Part shown: piece by piece, positions 9,683-18,337 of the stretch
Layout of the letters: each line of letters opens with the position of its first letter
Numbering within the stretch: position 1 is the first letter of the stretch
Origin: an uncultured Pelagibacteraceae bacterium
GTDB taxonomy: Bacteria; Pseudomonadota; Alphaproteobacteria; Pelagibacterales; Pelagibacteraceae
DNA: 64,000 nt
Reading direction: 5' to 3'
Assembly (NCBI GenBank): GCA_902618695.1
Contig: CACNCB010000001.1
Location: 186,001-250,000, forward strand
Program-made: the position numbers and the translations under genes
Notes under the pieces: model-generated
The model's database searches: none
What the model was told of the DNA's origin: nothing
What the model saw: the letters and a program-made list of their open reading frames with translations, nothing else

Positions 9683-10699
9683 ATGTTTAAAAAATTATAT
9701 AACTTTTGTTTTATTACTTTTTTTACAATTTTATTTTTAATACCAGTAAGTTCAAATGAATTGAATGCAGGTTCAAATGAATTGTATGTGAAAGCAGCAA
9801 AACGTCATAAAGAATGGGCTAAAAAGTATCATAAAATAAGTGATTTTGAGAGATACTCAAACATTCATAATTTAGTTATTGGCAAAAATGTTAAGTTAAA
9901 ACCAGGCAAAGTTCTATTCCCAGGGTACCCTAATCAGTTATCGATGAAAATTAATGTGAAAAATGGTGCAATGGCAAAGGTAATTGGTGCAGAAGATTTT
10001 GCTTATAATGGCAAAACTTTTTATTCTTTTACGGCTGATTACTCAAAATGCAAAAGAAAAGAAAGTCAAAATGATTGCACACATCATAATGGAAGTGTTC
10101 GAACAGAATTAGTTACCAAGGGTGGAAAAATGACATTCTTAGAAGGAACAGAAAAATGGATAAATTATGCATTTCTTCCAGCGCACAATATTTTATTTCC
10201 AAAAGAAAGAAGAAGAAAATTTACAATTGGTCAATGCCACCCTGAAGGTCATAAAATTACATGGATGATGACCATTGAGTATGCAAGTCTAATTTTAGCA
10301 CATGAATTTACAAGTTTAAAAACTAACGATAAATGGCAACCGTATGATCCGATAGTAAAAAAGAATCTTAAAAAATTTAAAGCAAATGAACATCATGGAA
10401 CAAAAAAATGGACAAATGTAAGAATTAATTTTAAAAATTCTAAAAAGCCAGATGGTAAGTTAAAAGTTTGGATAGACGGAAATCTTGCTTATAATTATGA
10501 AGGACCTACTAACTGGGGTAAAAAAAAACATAAAGGAAAATTTAGAAATAAATGTTATTTTAAATTTGGATTATATACAAATGCAAATAATGGAGCCGAA
10601 CATAGACATGAAGCAGAGGGAATGACTATTTTTACAGATTATATGGCAATGGCTAAAACGGAGAAAGAACTTGAGGCTCTATTATTAAAAGATGAATAA
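9683..10699 (+). CDS. Secreted polysaccharide-lyase-like protein
   Basis: A 338-residue exported protein. A basic start and a hydrophobic stretch (about residues 6-24, ending IPVSS) form a signal peptide. The remainder resembles the concanavalin-like fold of the heparin-lyase-type family (Pfam Polysacc_lyase): a GSVRTELV strand, KWINYAFLPAHNILFP, TIGQCHPEG, then WTNVRINFKNSKKPDGKLKVWIDG, and a KFGLYTNAN strand. Several His, Lys and Arg lie in the presumed cleft. It sits between hisF and hisE, a position with no histidine function, and is stop-to-start adjacent to hisE (10699/10700), so probably co-transcribed. Family call by eye is moderate; the substrate is unknown, and a non-catalytic carbohydrate-binding role is possible. 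Confidence 0.6.
   Translation: MFKKLYNFCFITFFTILFLIPVSSNELNAGSNELYVKAAKRHKEWAKKYHKISDFERYSNIHNLVIGKNVKLKPGKVLFPGYPNQLSMKINVKNGAMAKVIGAEDFAYNGKTFYSFTADYSKCKRKESQNDCTHHNGSVRTELVTKGGKMTFLEGTEKWINYAFLPAHNILFPKERRRKFTIGQCHPEGHKITWMMTIEYASLILAHEFTSLKTNDKWQPYDPIVKKNLKKFKANEHHGTKKWTNVRINFKNSKKPDGKLKVWIDGNLAYNYEGPTNWGKKKHKGKFRNKCYFKFGLYTNANNGAEHRHEAEGMTIFTDYMAMAKTEKELEALLLKDE
9750..9784 (+). repeat. Tandem 14-base repeat at a signal-peptide cleavage region
   Basis: GTTCAAATGAATTG occurs at 9750-9763 and again at 9771-9784, a period of 21 bases, encoding SNEL twice seven residues apart. It lies exactly where the predicted signal peptide of the lyase-like protein ends. It looks like a short in-frame duplication rather than a regulatory element. 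Confidence 0.8.
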
Positions 10700-10969
10700 A
10701 TGAATATTCTTAATGATTTAGTAAAGTTAGCAAGAGAAAGAAAAAGTAATCCTGTTAAAGGATCTTATACTAATAAATTGCTTACTGACAAATCGTTAAG
10801 CAAAGCAAAAGTTTTAGAGGAAGTTGATGAATTGATTGAAGCTGTAGAGAAAAATTCTAATAAAATTCATGAGGCTGCTGATGTATTTTATCATCTGCTA
10901 ATGTATTTAGAAGCTAATGATGTTAAAATTGAAGAAGTAATGTCCGAGCTAGAAAAAAGAAAAAAATGA
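10700..10969 (+). CDS. hisE: Phosphoribosyl-ATP pyrophosphatase
   Basis: Second step of histidine synthesis: PR-ATP to PR-AMP, by an all-alpha MazG-like fold. The motif KVLEEVDELIEAV (ExxE) plus HEAADVFYHLLMYLE (ExxD) gives the metal site. 89 aa is short but acceptable for monofunctional HisE (usually 90-110). Its ATG follows the stop of the lyase-like gene directly and its end overlaps the HIT gene by 4 bases. hisI is not fused to it and is not in the window. Confidence 0.9.
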   Translation: MNILNDLVKLARERKSNPVKGSYTNKLLTDKSLSKAKVLEEVDELIEAVEKNSNKIHEAADVFYHLLMYLEANDVKIEEVMSELEKRKK

Positions 10970-11331
10970 GCTACGACGATAATAATATTTTTGCAAAAAT
11001 TTTACGTGGAGAGATTCCTTGTAATAAAATTTATGAGGATGATTTTGTTTTGTCATTTCATGACATTAATCCCCAAAAAAAAATTCATGCACTAGTTATT
11101 CCCAAAGGAAAATATGTTGACTTAGATGATTTTAGTTTAAATGCTTCTTCTGAGGAAATGGTTGGTTTGTTAAAAGGTATTAATATAGTTGCCAAAAAGC
11201 TTGGAATTTCAACAGAAGCAGGTAAAGGTTATAGAGCTTTAGCAAACATTAGTGATCACGGTGGTCAAGAAGTGCCTCATTTACATTTTCATTTATTTGG
11301 AGGAGAACGAGTCGGGAAAATGGTGGAGTGA
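10966..11331 (+). CDS. HIT-family (histidine triad) nucleotide hydrolase
   Basis: HinT-like purine nucleoside phosphoramidase. IFAKILRGEIPCNKIYEDD is the typical start, and VPHLHFHLFGGER near the C terminus is the HxHxHxx triad, with the last His as nucleophile. 121 aa is normal. Overlaps hisE (ATGA-type, 4 bases) and the following GNAT gene (GTGA, 4 bases). Adjacent to hisE, as in many proteobacteria. Confidence 0.93.
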   Translation: MSYDDNNIFAKILRGEIPCNKIYEDDFVLSFHDINPQKKIHALVIPKGKYVDLDDFSLNASSEEMVGLLKGINIVAKKLGISTEAGKGYRALANISDHGGQEVPHLHFHLFGGERVGKMVE

Positions 11332-11831
11332 CAGAAGAAGTAAAAAGAAATTATTTAGAAATTAATTCACTTCAAGATCTAATCGAAGGAAATAAACCAT
11401 CTGAAGATTATTCTTTAAGTTTAATAAATCCAATTAATTTTCAATTAAATAAATTTTTTTATAAAAACATTGGTAAAAAACATAAGTGGGTAGATAGACT
11501 TACTTGGTCAGAAGAAAAATGGATTAATTATGTTTCTTCTGAAAATGTTAATTCATATGTTTTTAAACATAAAGATGATTTAGTAGGTTTTTTCGAATTA
11601 ATTTTTCATCCTGAAAATAATGAAACAGAAATTGCATATTTTGGAATTTTAGAAGAATATCAAAATAAAAAATTAGGATCCTTTTTATTGTCAGAAGCCA
11701 TTAAAAAATCCTTTGTAAATAATACTAAACGTGTTTGGGTACATACTTGTTCTTTAGATCATAAAAATGCTTTAGGTAATTATATTTCAAGAGGCATGAA
11801 AGTTTTTAAAACTGAAATATTAAATATTTAA
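11328..11831 (+). CDS. GNAT-family N-acetyltransferase
   Basis: A 167-residue acetyltransferase. GFFELIFHPENNETEIAYFGILEEYQNKKLG forms GNAT strands 2-4; the acetyl-CoA loop (normally Q/RxxGxG/A) is EEYQNKKLGSFLL, then WVHTCSLDHKNALGNYISRGMKVF is the typical end with Asn and a helix. The start is GTG at 11328, overlapping the HIT stop. Convergent with lolA, overlapping by 4 bases. The acceptor substrate is unknown. Confidence 0.82.
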   Translation: MTEEVKRNYLEINSLQDLIEGNKPSEDYSLSLINPINFQLNKFFYKNIGKKHKWVDRLTWSEEKWINYVSSENVNSYVFKHKDDLVGFFELIFHPENNETEIAYFGILEEYQNKKLGSFLLSEAIKKSFVNNTKRVWVHTCSLDHKNALGNYISRGMKVFKTEILNI

Positions 11832-12376
11832 TTTTGAGTAGGTATATTAAATAAATTCTTAGACAGTACCCTATTTTTTCTAATAGATGAAAGAAAGGTA
11901 ATATTAAAATTTTGATACATGTCTGTGTTTTGCCAACCAATTAAATCATAAGTTTGTTTATCAAAAAATATACTTATTTCGTTATTATTTTCTAAAATTG
12001 TAAAATTAATTAGATTATTGTTGATTGTTCTTTCTTTTAGAGATTCAATTTTATTGATAAGAATATTTTTATCTAAAATAACATTTAAGGGGGTTTTTTC
12101 TAAAGGATATCGATAATAGCTTGAAATAGTTTTAATAACCAAAGATTTTCCATTTGAAACTAAAATTTTATTGTTGCTTCTTGCATATTCACAAAATATT
12201 TTTTTTGGATATTCTATCGTACAGTTACCATTCTCTATTTTACCATTAACATTTTGTTCAAATCTAAAATCTAAATTTTTTGTATTCTTAAGGTTTTGAA
12301 TAATTTTCTCTTTTATTTCTGCATTCGAATTTAATGTTAAAAAAAAGAAGATTATTATCAAAAAAAATCTTAACAT
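11828..12376 (-). CDS. lolA: Outer-membrane lipoprotein carrier protein LolA
   Basis: Periplasmic chaperone that moves lipoproteins from LolCDE to the outer membrane. A signal peptide covers residues 1-19 (hydrophobic FFLIIIFFFLTL, cleavage near NSNA-EI). The body shows the LolA pattern: FRFEQNVNGKIENGNCTIEYPKKIFCEY, then NGKSLVIK and a Y-rich strand. 182 aa. Overlaps the end of ftsK by one base, a common alphaproteobacterial arrangement. Divergent but recognisable. Confidence 0.8.
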   Translation of the reverse strand: MLRFFLIIIFFFLTLNSNAEIKEKIIQNLKNTKNLDFRFEQNVNGKIENGNCTIEYPKKIFCEYARSNNKILVSNGKSLVIKTISSYYRYPLEKTPLNVILDKNILINKIESLKERTINNNLINFTILENNNEISIFFDKQTYDLIGWQNTDMYQNFNITFLSSIRKNRVLSKNLFNIPTQN

Positions 12377-14460
12377 CAGAGAACTTCTCTTTTACCAACA
12401 TGATTAGCTTTGCTTACAATTCCGTCTGACTCCATCATATCAATAATTCTTGCAGCTCTGTTGTAACCAATTTGGAGCTTCCTTTGTAAAAAAGAAGTGG
12501 AAGCTTTTCCCTCTGATCTGATAATTTCCAAAGCTTGTTGATAGAGTTCGTCTTTATCACCTAAATTTTGGTTTTCACCCATCTCCTTTTCATCTGCAAA
12601 ATTTAAAATTTCATCTACATAATCAGGTTCAGCCTGTGACCTTAAAAAATTGTTTATTTGTTCAATTTCACTATCAGACACGAAAGGAGCATGAATTCTT
12701 ACTATACGATTAGCAGAAGACATGTATAGCATATCTCCTTTTCCCAATAATTGCTCTGCCCCTTGTTCACCTAAAATTGTTCTACTATCTATTTTTGAAG
12801 TAACTTGAAATGATATCCTTGTTGGAAAATTTGCTTTAATTGTTCCAGTGATTACATCAACACTAGGTCTTTGAGTGGCCATAATTATATGAATCCCTGC
12901 TGCTCTTGCCATTTGTGACAATTTTTGAATATAGTTCTCAATTTCTTTACCTGCTACCAACATTAAATCTGACATTTCATCAACAACAACAACTATATAG
13001 GGCATTGGAAGTTTGTGTTTTGTATTGTAGCCATCTATGTTTCTGACTCCTTCTTTAGTCATGAGTCTATATCTACTCTCCATCTCCTTAACCACCCAAC
13101 CAAGAACAGACGCAGCTTTTTTAGCTTCTGTTATTACAGGGCATAACAAATGTGGAATTCCTTCATATGTTGAAAGCTCAAGCATTTTTGGATCTATAAG
13201 AATAAATTTACATTTTTCTGGAGTATGTCTAAAGAGAAGAGACAAAATGATGGTATTGATACAGACAGATTTACCTGACCCTGTTGTACCAGCGATAAGT
13301 AGATGGGGCATTGATGATAAGTCCCCGACTATAGGTCTACCAGAAATACTTTTTCCTAATGCGATCGGTAATTTAACGTCTCTTTTTTTGAAATCAGAAT
13401 TGTTTAAAATTTCGCTTAAATAAACATTTTCTCTAATATTGTTTGGTAGTTCAATGCCAACAGTATTGCTTCCTGGTATTGTAGCTATTCTTGCAGACTC
13501 TGAACTGGTATTTCTTGCAATGTCATCAGATAAATTAATTATTTTTGAAACTTTGACTCCAGCTGCTGGCTCAAATTCATTTAAAGTTACCACAGGTCCG
13601 TGGCTTACTTTCTTGATATTACCATTAACACCAAAATCTAAGAGAATTTTTTCTAAAAATTTAGGATCGTGTGTTTCAATTTTATCAAGATTTTCTCTTT
13701 CCTTTTTAGAAGGAGTTTTCAATAAATCCAAGTCAGGTAATTTAAATTTAGTTATATTTTTACTTTTAATATCAGCCTTTATAAAAGGCAAATCTTCTTG
13801 AATAAGATTTTTTATTTCTTCTTGAGGGATATATTCACTAATTATTTCACTTCTTTCAGTATAATTTTTTCTTTCTTTTTTGGTAAAAACTTGATTTGTA
13901 CTTTTTATCAATTCATAAAACTTTATTGGATGGAAATTAATACTTAGCAAAAATAAAAAAATATTTAAAATTATTAAAAAATAATAAAAAATTATTTCGT
14001 TAATTAATATAATAGAATTCAAGAATGTTTGGTTTAAATAATCACCTACGAAGCCACCATTACCATTTATATACAGAGTAAACGCTTCTGAATAAAAATG
14101 AGCAAAAAATAAAGTTCCAAGTATACAATAAATTATTGTAAAAAAAATATTTTCAATTATTAAAAAAAATTCTTTGCTTCTAATAATGTTGATACCAGTT
14201 ACAATCAAAGTAAATGAAAATAAAAACGAGATTAAGCCTATAGATTGAAAAAATAAATCTGAAACATAACTTCCATGAAAACCCAAAATATTTTCAATTT
14301 TTGTGTTTTCTGGAAAAATGAAATTAGGGTCCTCCGGAGAATACGTTAAAAGTGCTAATAATAATAAAACTCCGCTACAAAAAATAGTTAACCCAAAAAT
14401 TTCTGCTATCCTTTTGATAGTAAAATTAGCAAATAAATTGGCTGTTTTTTTTATATCCAT
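12376..14460 (-). CDS. ftsK: DNA translocase FtsK
   Basis: Septum-anchored, KOPS-directed DNA pump for chromosome segregation. Four or five transmembrane helices occupy residues 15-180. The usual proline-rich linker is reduced to about 60 charged residues, a streamlined version (694 aa against 1300 in E. coli). The motor follows: HLLIAGTTGSGKSV is Walker A, VVVVDEMSDLM Walker B, ATQRPSVDVITGTIKANFP the FtsK/SpoIIIE signature. The last 65 residues form the gamma winged helix (FLQRKLQIGYNRAARIID) that reads KOPS and activates XerCD. Confidence 0.95.
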   Translation of the reverse strand: MDIKKTANLFANFTIKRIAEIFGLTIFCSGVLLLLALLTYSPEDPNFIFPENTKIENILGFHGSYVSDLFFQSIGLISFLFSFTLIVTGINIIRSKEFFLIIENIFFTIIYCILGTLFFAHFYSEAFTLYINGNGGFVGDYLNQTFLNSIILINEIIFYYFLIILNIFLFLLSINFHPIKFYELIKSTNQVFTKKERKNYTERSEIISEYIPQEEIKNLIQEDLPFIKADIKSKNITKFKLPDLDLLKTPSKKERENLDKIETHDPKFLEKILLDFGVNGNIKKVSHGPVVTLNEFEPAAGVKVSKIINLSDDIARNTSSESARIATIPGSNTVGIELPNNIRENVYLSEILNNSDFKKRDVKLPIALGKSISGRPIVGDLSSMPHLLIAGTTGSGKSVCINTIILSLLFRHTPEKCKFILIDPKMLELSTYEGIPHLLCPVITEAKKAASVLGWVVKEMESRYRLMTKEGVRNIDGYNTKHKLPMPYIVVVVDEMSDLMLVAGKEIENYIQKLSQMARAAGIHIIMATQRPSVDVITGTIKANFPTRISFQVTSKIDSRTILGEQGAEQLLGKGDMLYMSSANRIVRIHAPFVSDSEIEQINNFLRSQAEPDYVDEILNFADEKEMGENQNLGDKDELYQQALEIIRSEGKASTSFLQRKLQIGYNRAARIIDMMESDGIVSKANHVGKREVL

Positions 14461-14522
14461 ATTTATGAATCAATTTTACCACTTTGTATCATCTAATTTT
14501 TGTTGTTAAAATTAAAAATAAT

Positions 14523-15596
14523 ATGAGAGTTTGTATACTTGGTTCAGGTTTAACCGCTTTAACTTTAGCAAAAGCATTAGTTAATCAAAATATTTTTGTT
14601 GATCTAATTTCATCGAATAAAAATTATAAAATTAATCTTTCTAGAACGATTGGTATTTCTAAAAGTAACTTTAATTATTTTAATAGAAATATAATAAATT
14701 TGGAAAAAATTAGCTGGAAACTAAAAAAAATTGAAATTTATACTGAGAAAAATAAAAATGAAAAAATATTAAATTTTGAAAATAGTACACAACTTTTTTC
14801 AACAATAAAAAATCATGAGTTATATGAAGTTTTAAGTAAAAATTTATCTAAAAATAAATATTTTAAAAAAATAAAATCAAAAAATAAATTAACAAATTTA
14901 GAAAAATATAACCTCATCGTAAATACTGAATACAATAATATATTTACAAAAAAATATTTTAGTAAAAAAATTGAAAAAGCTTATAATAGCTCAGCTTACA
15001 CAACAGTCATTAATCATGAAAAAATTTCAAATGAAATTGCTGTTCAAATATTTACTAAAATTGGTCCATTAGCTTTTTTACCACTATCAAAAAATAAAAC
15101 TTCAATAGTTTATTCAATATATAATTCAAAAAATATTGATAGAAAAAAAATAATTCATCTAATAAATCAACATAATATTAAATATAAAATAAAAAATATT
15201 GAGAAGATTGAAAATTTTGAATTAAAATCTTTTAATTTAAGATCTTATTATCATAACAATATTCTAGCTTTTGGTGATTTACTTCATAGAATTCATCCAC
15301 TTGCTGGTCAGGGCTTCAATATGACAATTAGAGATATAAATCTTCTAACTAATATTGTTAAAAAAAAAATAGATTTAGGTTTGCCTCTTGATAGTTCTGT
15401 AAATTATGAATTTGATAAAAACACAAAACATAAAAATTATATTTTCTCAAATAGTATAGATTTAGTCCAAGAATTTTTTAATTTTGAGAGAAAATTTAAA
15501 AATAATTTTTTAACCAAATCTGTTAAAATTCTAGGAAAAAATCGTTCTTTAAATAAATTATTTACCAAAGTGGCTGATGAGGGGATAAATTTTTAA
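14523..15596 (+). CDS. UbiH/COQ6-type FAD-dependent hydroxylase
   Basis: A 357-residue flavin monooxygenase. MRVCILGSGLTALTLAKAL is the N-terminal Rossmann GxGxxG loop and AFGDLLHRIHPLAGQGFNMTIRDI the second FAD motif (GD…HP…GQGxNxxxxD), diagnostic for the ubiquinone-ring hydroxylase family. I chose ATG 14523 over TTG 14486 region starts because the Rossmann strand begins immediately. The centre is very lysine- and asparagine-rich and poorly conserved. Divergent from ftsK by 62 bases. Which ring position it hydroxylates cannot be judged. Confidence 0.8.
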   Translation: MRVCILGSGLTALTLAKALVNQNIFVDLISSNKNYKINLSRTIGISKSNFNYFNRNIINLEKISWKLKKIEIYTEKNKNEKILNFENSTQLFSTIKNHELYEVLSKNLSKNKYFKKIKSKNKLTNLEKYNLIVNTEYNNIFTKKYFSKKIEKAYNSSAYTTVINHEKISNEIAVQIFTKIGPLAFLPLSKNKTSIVYSIYNSKNIDRKKIIHLINQHNIKYKIKNIEKIENFELKSFNLRSYYHNNILAFGDLLHRIHPLAGQGFNMTIRDINLLTNIVKKKIDLGLPLDSSVNYEFDKNTKHKNYIFSNSIDLVQEFFNFERKFKNNFLTKSVKILGKNRSLNKLFTKVADEGINF

Positions 15597-15597
15597 A

Positions 15598-16242
15598 TTA
15601 TTGAATTGTTGTGTTATCAAAATTGTCAAAAGTATAAGTGGTCAGAATTTGAGAAATTTTTTCCTTTCTACTATGTAAATTTTCTGTTTCTAATAGAACT
15701 TGTTTCTCCTCTAAAGTAAACGGTGACGCCATAGCAAGTGCATTGATTGTTTCATCCAGACTTTGCTTCTCTAGAGCTTTCCAATTAATTACAAATCCTC
15801 TTTTTTCAAATAATGATTTGAGATCTTTAAATATTAACTCTAGATCAGAAAATTTTAAATCCTCTTTTTTGTTTTCTAGATCTTGATAAAAGTTTTTAAA
15901 ATCTACTTCTAAGATTCTGTATTTATTTTCGGTACTCAACTCTTTAGTTTTTCTAAATCTAATTAAACCTTTAATTTCAATTAAAAATCTCTCATCTTCT
16001 GTTTCTCTAAAACTGGTAATTTTTCCAAGACAACCAACTTCATGTAATTCAGGTTTAATTTGATTAATGTTTGAAGTTTTTGGTTGAATCATTCCAATTA
16101 ATTTATTTGATTTCATGCTGTCATTTATCATATCTATATAACGGGGTTCGAATATATTTAATGGAACGCTGGTTTTTGGAAATATTATGAAATTGCTAAG
16201 AGGAAATACCGGGATTTTATTTGGAAGATTTTCTTTTTTCAT
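15598..16242 (-). CDS. LON substrate-binding (N-terminal) domain protein
   Basis: Stand-alone Lon N-domain without ATPase or protease. KIPVFPLSNFIIFPKTSVPLNIFEPRY is the domain's start (P-L-x-x-x-V-L-F-P-G…P-L-x-I-F-E-x-R-Y), then GCLGKITSF and an ERFLIEIKG strand. I begin at ATG 16242 (214 aa): the in-frame ATG at 16293 adds 17 residues that do not fit the family. Such proteins are common in alphaproteobacteria; role unknown, possibly substrate recognition. Convergent with the FAD hydroxylase, one base apart. Confidence 0.82.
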   Translation of the reverse strand: MKKENLPNKIPVFPLSNFIIFPKTSVPLNIFEPRYIDMINDSMKSNKLIGMIQPKTSNINQIKPELHEVGCLGKITSFRETEDERFLIEIKGLIRFRKTKELSTENKYRILEVDFKNFYQDLENKKEDLKFSDLELIFKDLKSLFEKRGFVINWKALEKQSLDETINALAMASPFTLEEKQVLLETENLHSRKEKISQILTTYTFDNFDNTTIQ

Positions 16243-16380
16243 AATTTTAAATATACCACATATAATTTTTTGAATAATATTGAAGTTTGTCACAAACCTA
16301 AAATAATAAGTTTATTCTCAAATTATTTTGCCTCTTGCTTAATATTAAAAAAGGCACTAGTTTTAATACTTATAGAACAA

Positions 16381-16455
16381 GCGGGTATAGCTCAGTGGTA
16401 GAGCGTCTCGTTGCCAACGAGAAGGTCGAGGGTTCGACCCCCTTTGCCCGCTCCA
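16381..16455 (+). tRNA. tRNA-Gly (anticodon GCC)
   Basis: A complete cloverleaf can be folded. Acceptor GCGGGTA (16381-16387) pairs with TGCCCGC (16445-16451) with one G-U; D stem GCTC/GAGC; anticodon stem TCTCG/CGAGA closes loop TTGCCAA, giving anticodon GCC; T arm has loop TTCGACC. Discriminator T is followed by an encoded CCA (16453-16455). It reads GGC and GGT glycine codons. Confidence 0.97.
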
Positions 16456-16464
16456 AAAAATTTT

Positions 16465-16809
16465 ATGAGTGATTTAGCTAATAAAAAATGTGTTCCTTGT
16501 GAAGGTAATATTCCTCCATTTAATGCAGAAGAAATACATAAATATCTTAAAAAAGTTGATGGTTGGGAAGTCATGGAAGATAAGATTGATGGCTTTCATT
16601 TAATCAAAAATTTTAAATTTGATAATTTTTTGCAAAGTCAGGAATTTGTAAACAAAGTTGGAGCAATAGCTGAGTCTGAGGGCCATCACCCTGATTTATG
16701 GTTTGGATGGGGTTACGCAAGAATTAAAATATTTACACATGCAATAAAAGGTTTAGCAGAGAGTGATTTTATTCTTGCTGCAAAAATAGATCAAATATCT
16801 AATGTCTAA
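16465..16809 (+). CDS. 4a-hydroxytetrahydrobiopterin dehydratase (PCD/DCoH family)
   Basis: Pterin-4a-carbinolamine dehydratase. The motif EGHHPDLWFGWGYARIKIFTH near the C terminus holds the catalytic His pair (HHP) and the W/Y-x-R/K strand; LKKVDGWEVMEDKI is the usual opening. I start at ATG 16465 (114 aa), just after the tRNA; a longer frame would run through the tRNA. In bacteria without phenylalanine hydroxylase this enzyme may serve molybdopterin or folate metabolism. Its end overlaps purH on the other strand by 11 bases. Confidence 0.9.
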   Translation: MSDLANKKCVPCEGNIPPFNAEEIHKYLKKVDGWEVMEDKIDGFHLIKNFKFDNFLQSQEFVNKVGAIAESEGHHPDLWFGWGYARIKIFTHAIKGLAESDFILAAKIDQISNV

Positions 16810-18337
16810 AGTGTCTTGTTTTTGAAAAAAGTAGTACAGTATTAGTTTCATTTGCAAACTTAATAATTTCTTTATCTCTTATTGATCCTGAAGGCTGAAT
16901 TACAGCTCTTACACCAGCTTGTACCAATTTTTCAATGCCGTCTACGAAAGGAAAAAATGCATCCGATGCAGCTACTAGATCATCATTATGAAGATTGAAT
17001 TTTTTCATTTTATTTATTGCTATTTGACAACTGTCCAATCTACTTGGTTGTCCGGAACCAATGCCAACAGTTGTTTCATTAGAGGCTAGTACTATTGCAT
17101 TTGATTTGACATACCTACATACATTAAATGCAAAAATAAGATCTTTTAGCTGTTTAGATGTTGGTTTTTTTTTTGATACAATTTTAAAATTTTTCATCGT
17201 AAAAAAATTTAAGTCTTCTGATTGTATCATTATCTCTTGGTTTAATGATAAAAATTTAAAAAGTTCCTCTGAATTATAATTTGATCCATCAATTAATCTT
17301 AAATTTTTTTTAGCTTTTAATATTTTGACAGCATTGCTCTCAAACTTATTTGCAATTATTACTTCTAAAAATAATTTATTTAATTCTGCAGCTAGATAAC
17401 TTGTAATTTTATAATTACAAGAAACTACTCCACCAAAAGCACTTATAGGATCACAAGAAAGAGCAGATTTATAACTTTCTAAATGGTCTTTTTTAGCAGA
17501 AACACCGCAAGGATTTGCATGTTTTACTATGACTGTTCCTTTGCCTTTTGGTAAAGATCTTGAAATAGTTAGAGCGCTAAATATGTCATTATAATTGTTG
17601 TAACTTAGCTGTTTACCGTGAATTTGTCTTAAATTTGTATTTGAACTAGTTGAATAAATTGCACTTTGTTGGTGAGGATTTTCACCATATCTAAGTTGCT
17701 CTATTAGATTTCCATGAAAAATTTTTTTCTTCGGGAAAATGGTATTTGTTTTTTTGTTAAAATAGTTTGAAATCACAGTGTCATAATACGCGGTCTCAGC
17801 AAACGCTATTCTTGATAGTTTTTCTCTAAAATTTAAAGAAGTAGATCCCTTGAATTTTTTTAATTCTTGAATTAATTCTTCATACTGATCTGAAGAAGTT
17901 ATTACAGCTACATCAATATAGTTTTTTGCCGCTGATCTAACCATAGTAGGACCACCTACATCTATGTTTTCAATAATTTTTTGATGATTATTTGTTTTTT
18001 TAAGAGTGTTCTCAAATGGATAAAAATTAACTATGACTAAATCAATATTCTCAAAATTATTATCTTTAAGATCTTTTAGGTGAGATTTTTTTTCTCTTTT
18101 ATTTAAAATTCCTGCGTGTATTTTTGGATGAAGAGTTTTTACTCTACCCTCCAAAATCTCAGGGGAATTTGTAAAATCAGATACTTCTAAACAGTTAAAT
18201 TTTAATCTTTTAATTTCTTTATAAGTACCACCTGAGCTAATGATCTTAATTTTGTTCTTTTTTAAAATATTTAACAACGGTTTCAAGTTATTTTTGTCAG
18301 ATACAGAGATGAGAGCTGTTTTAATTTTTTTCTTCAT
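16799..18337 (-). CDS. purH: Bifunctional AICAR transformylase / IMP cyclohydrolase
   Basis: Last two steps of de novo IMP synthesis. The N-terminal cyclohydrolase (residues 1-195) has ALISVSDKNNLKPLL, SSGGTYKEIK and ILEGRVKTLHPKIHAGIL; the transformylase has LRYGENPHQQSA, GKGTVIVKHANPCGVS with the catalytic Lys-His, and SDAFFPFVDGIE. 512 aa, complete. The start overlaps the stop of the heparinase-like gene by one base. AICAR from HisH/HisF enters here, which links the two pathways. Confidence 0.96.
   Translation of the reverse strand: MKKKIKTALISVSDKNNLKPLLNILKKNKIKIISSGGTYKEIKRLKFNCLEVSDFTNSPEILEGRVKTLHPKIHAGILNKREKKSHLKDLKDNNFENIDLVIVNFYPFENTLKKTNNHQKIIENIDVGGPTMVRSAAKNYIDVAVITSSDQYEELIQELKKFKGSTSLNFREKLSRIAFAETAYYDTVISNYFNKKTNTIFPKKKIFHGNLIEQLRYGENPHQQSAIYSTSSNTNLRQIHGKQLSYNNYNDIFSALTISRSLPKGKGTVIVKHANPCGVSAKKDHLESYKSALSCDPISAFGGVVSCNYKITSYLAAELNKLFLEVIIANKFESNAVKILKAKKNLRLIDGSNYNSEELFKFLSLNQEIMIQSEDLNFFTMKNFKIVSKKKPTSKQLKDLIFAFNVCRYVKSNAIVLASNETTVGIGSGQPSRLDSCQIAINKMKKFNLHNDDLVAASDAFFPFVDGIEKLVQAGVRAVIQPSGSIRDKEIIKFANETNTVLLFSKTRHFRH

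Noticed and set aside
13037..13801. Plus-strand open frames opposite ftsK
   Set aside because: Shadows of the FtsK motor domain; no recognisable domains and no upstream signals.
14484..14522. Extended TTG start of the FAD hydroxylase
   Set aside because: It would add 13 residues before the Rossmann strand; the family begins with this strand, so ATG 14523 is better.
16392..16574. Minus-strand frame across the tRNA, and the plus-strand frame from 16411
   Set aside because: Both read through tRNA-Gly(GCC); the true pterin dehydratase begins at ATG 16465 after the tRNA.
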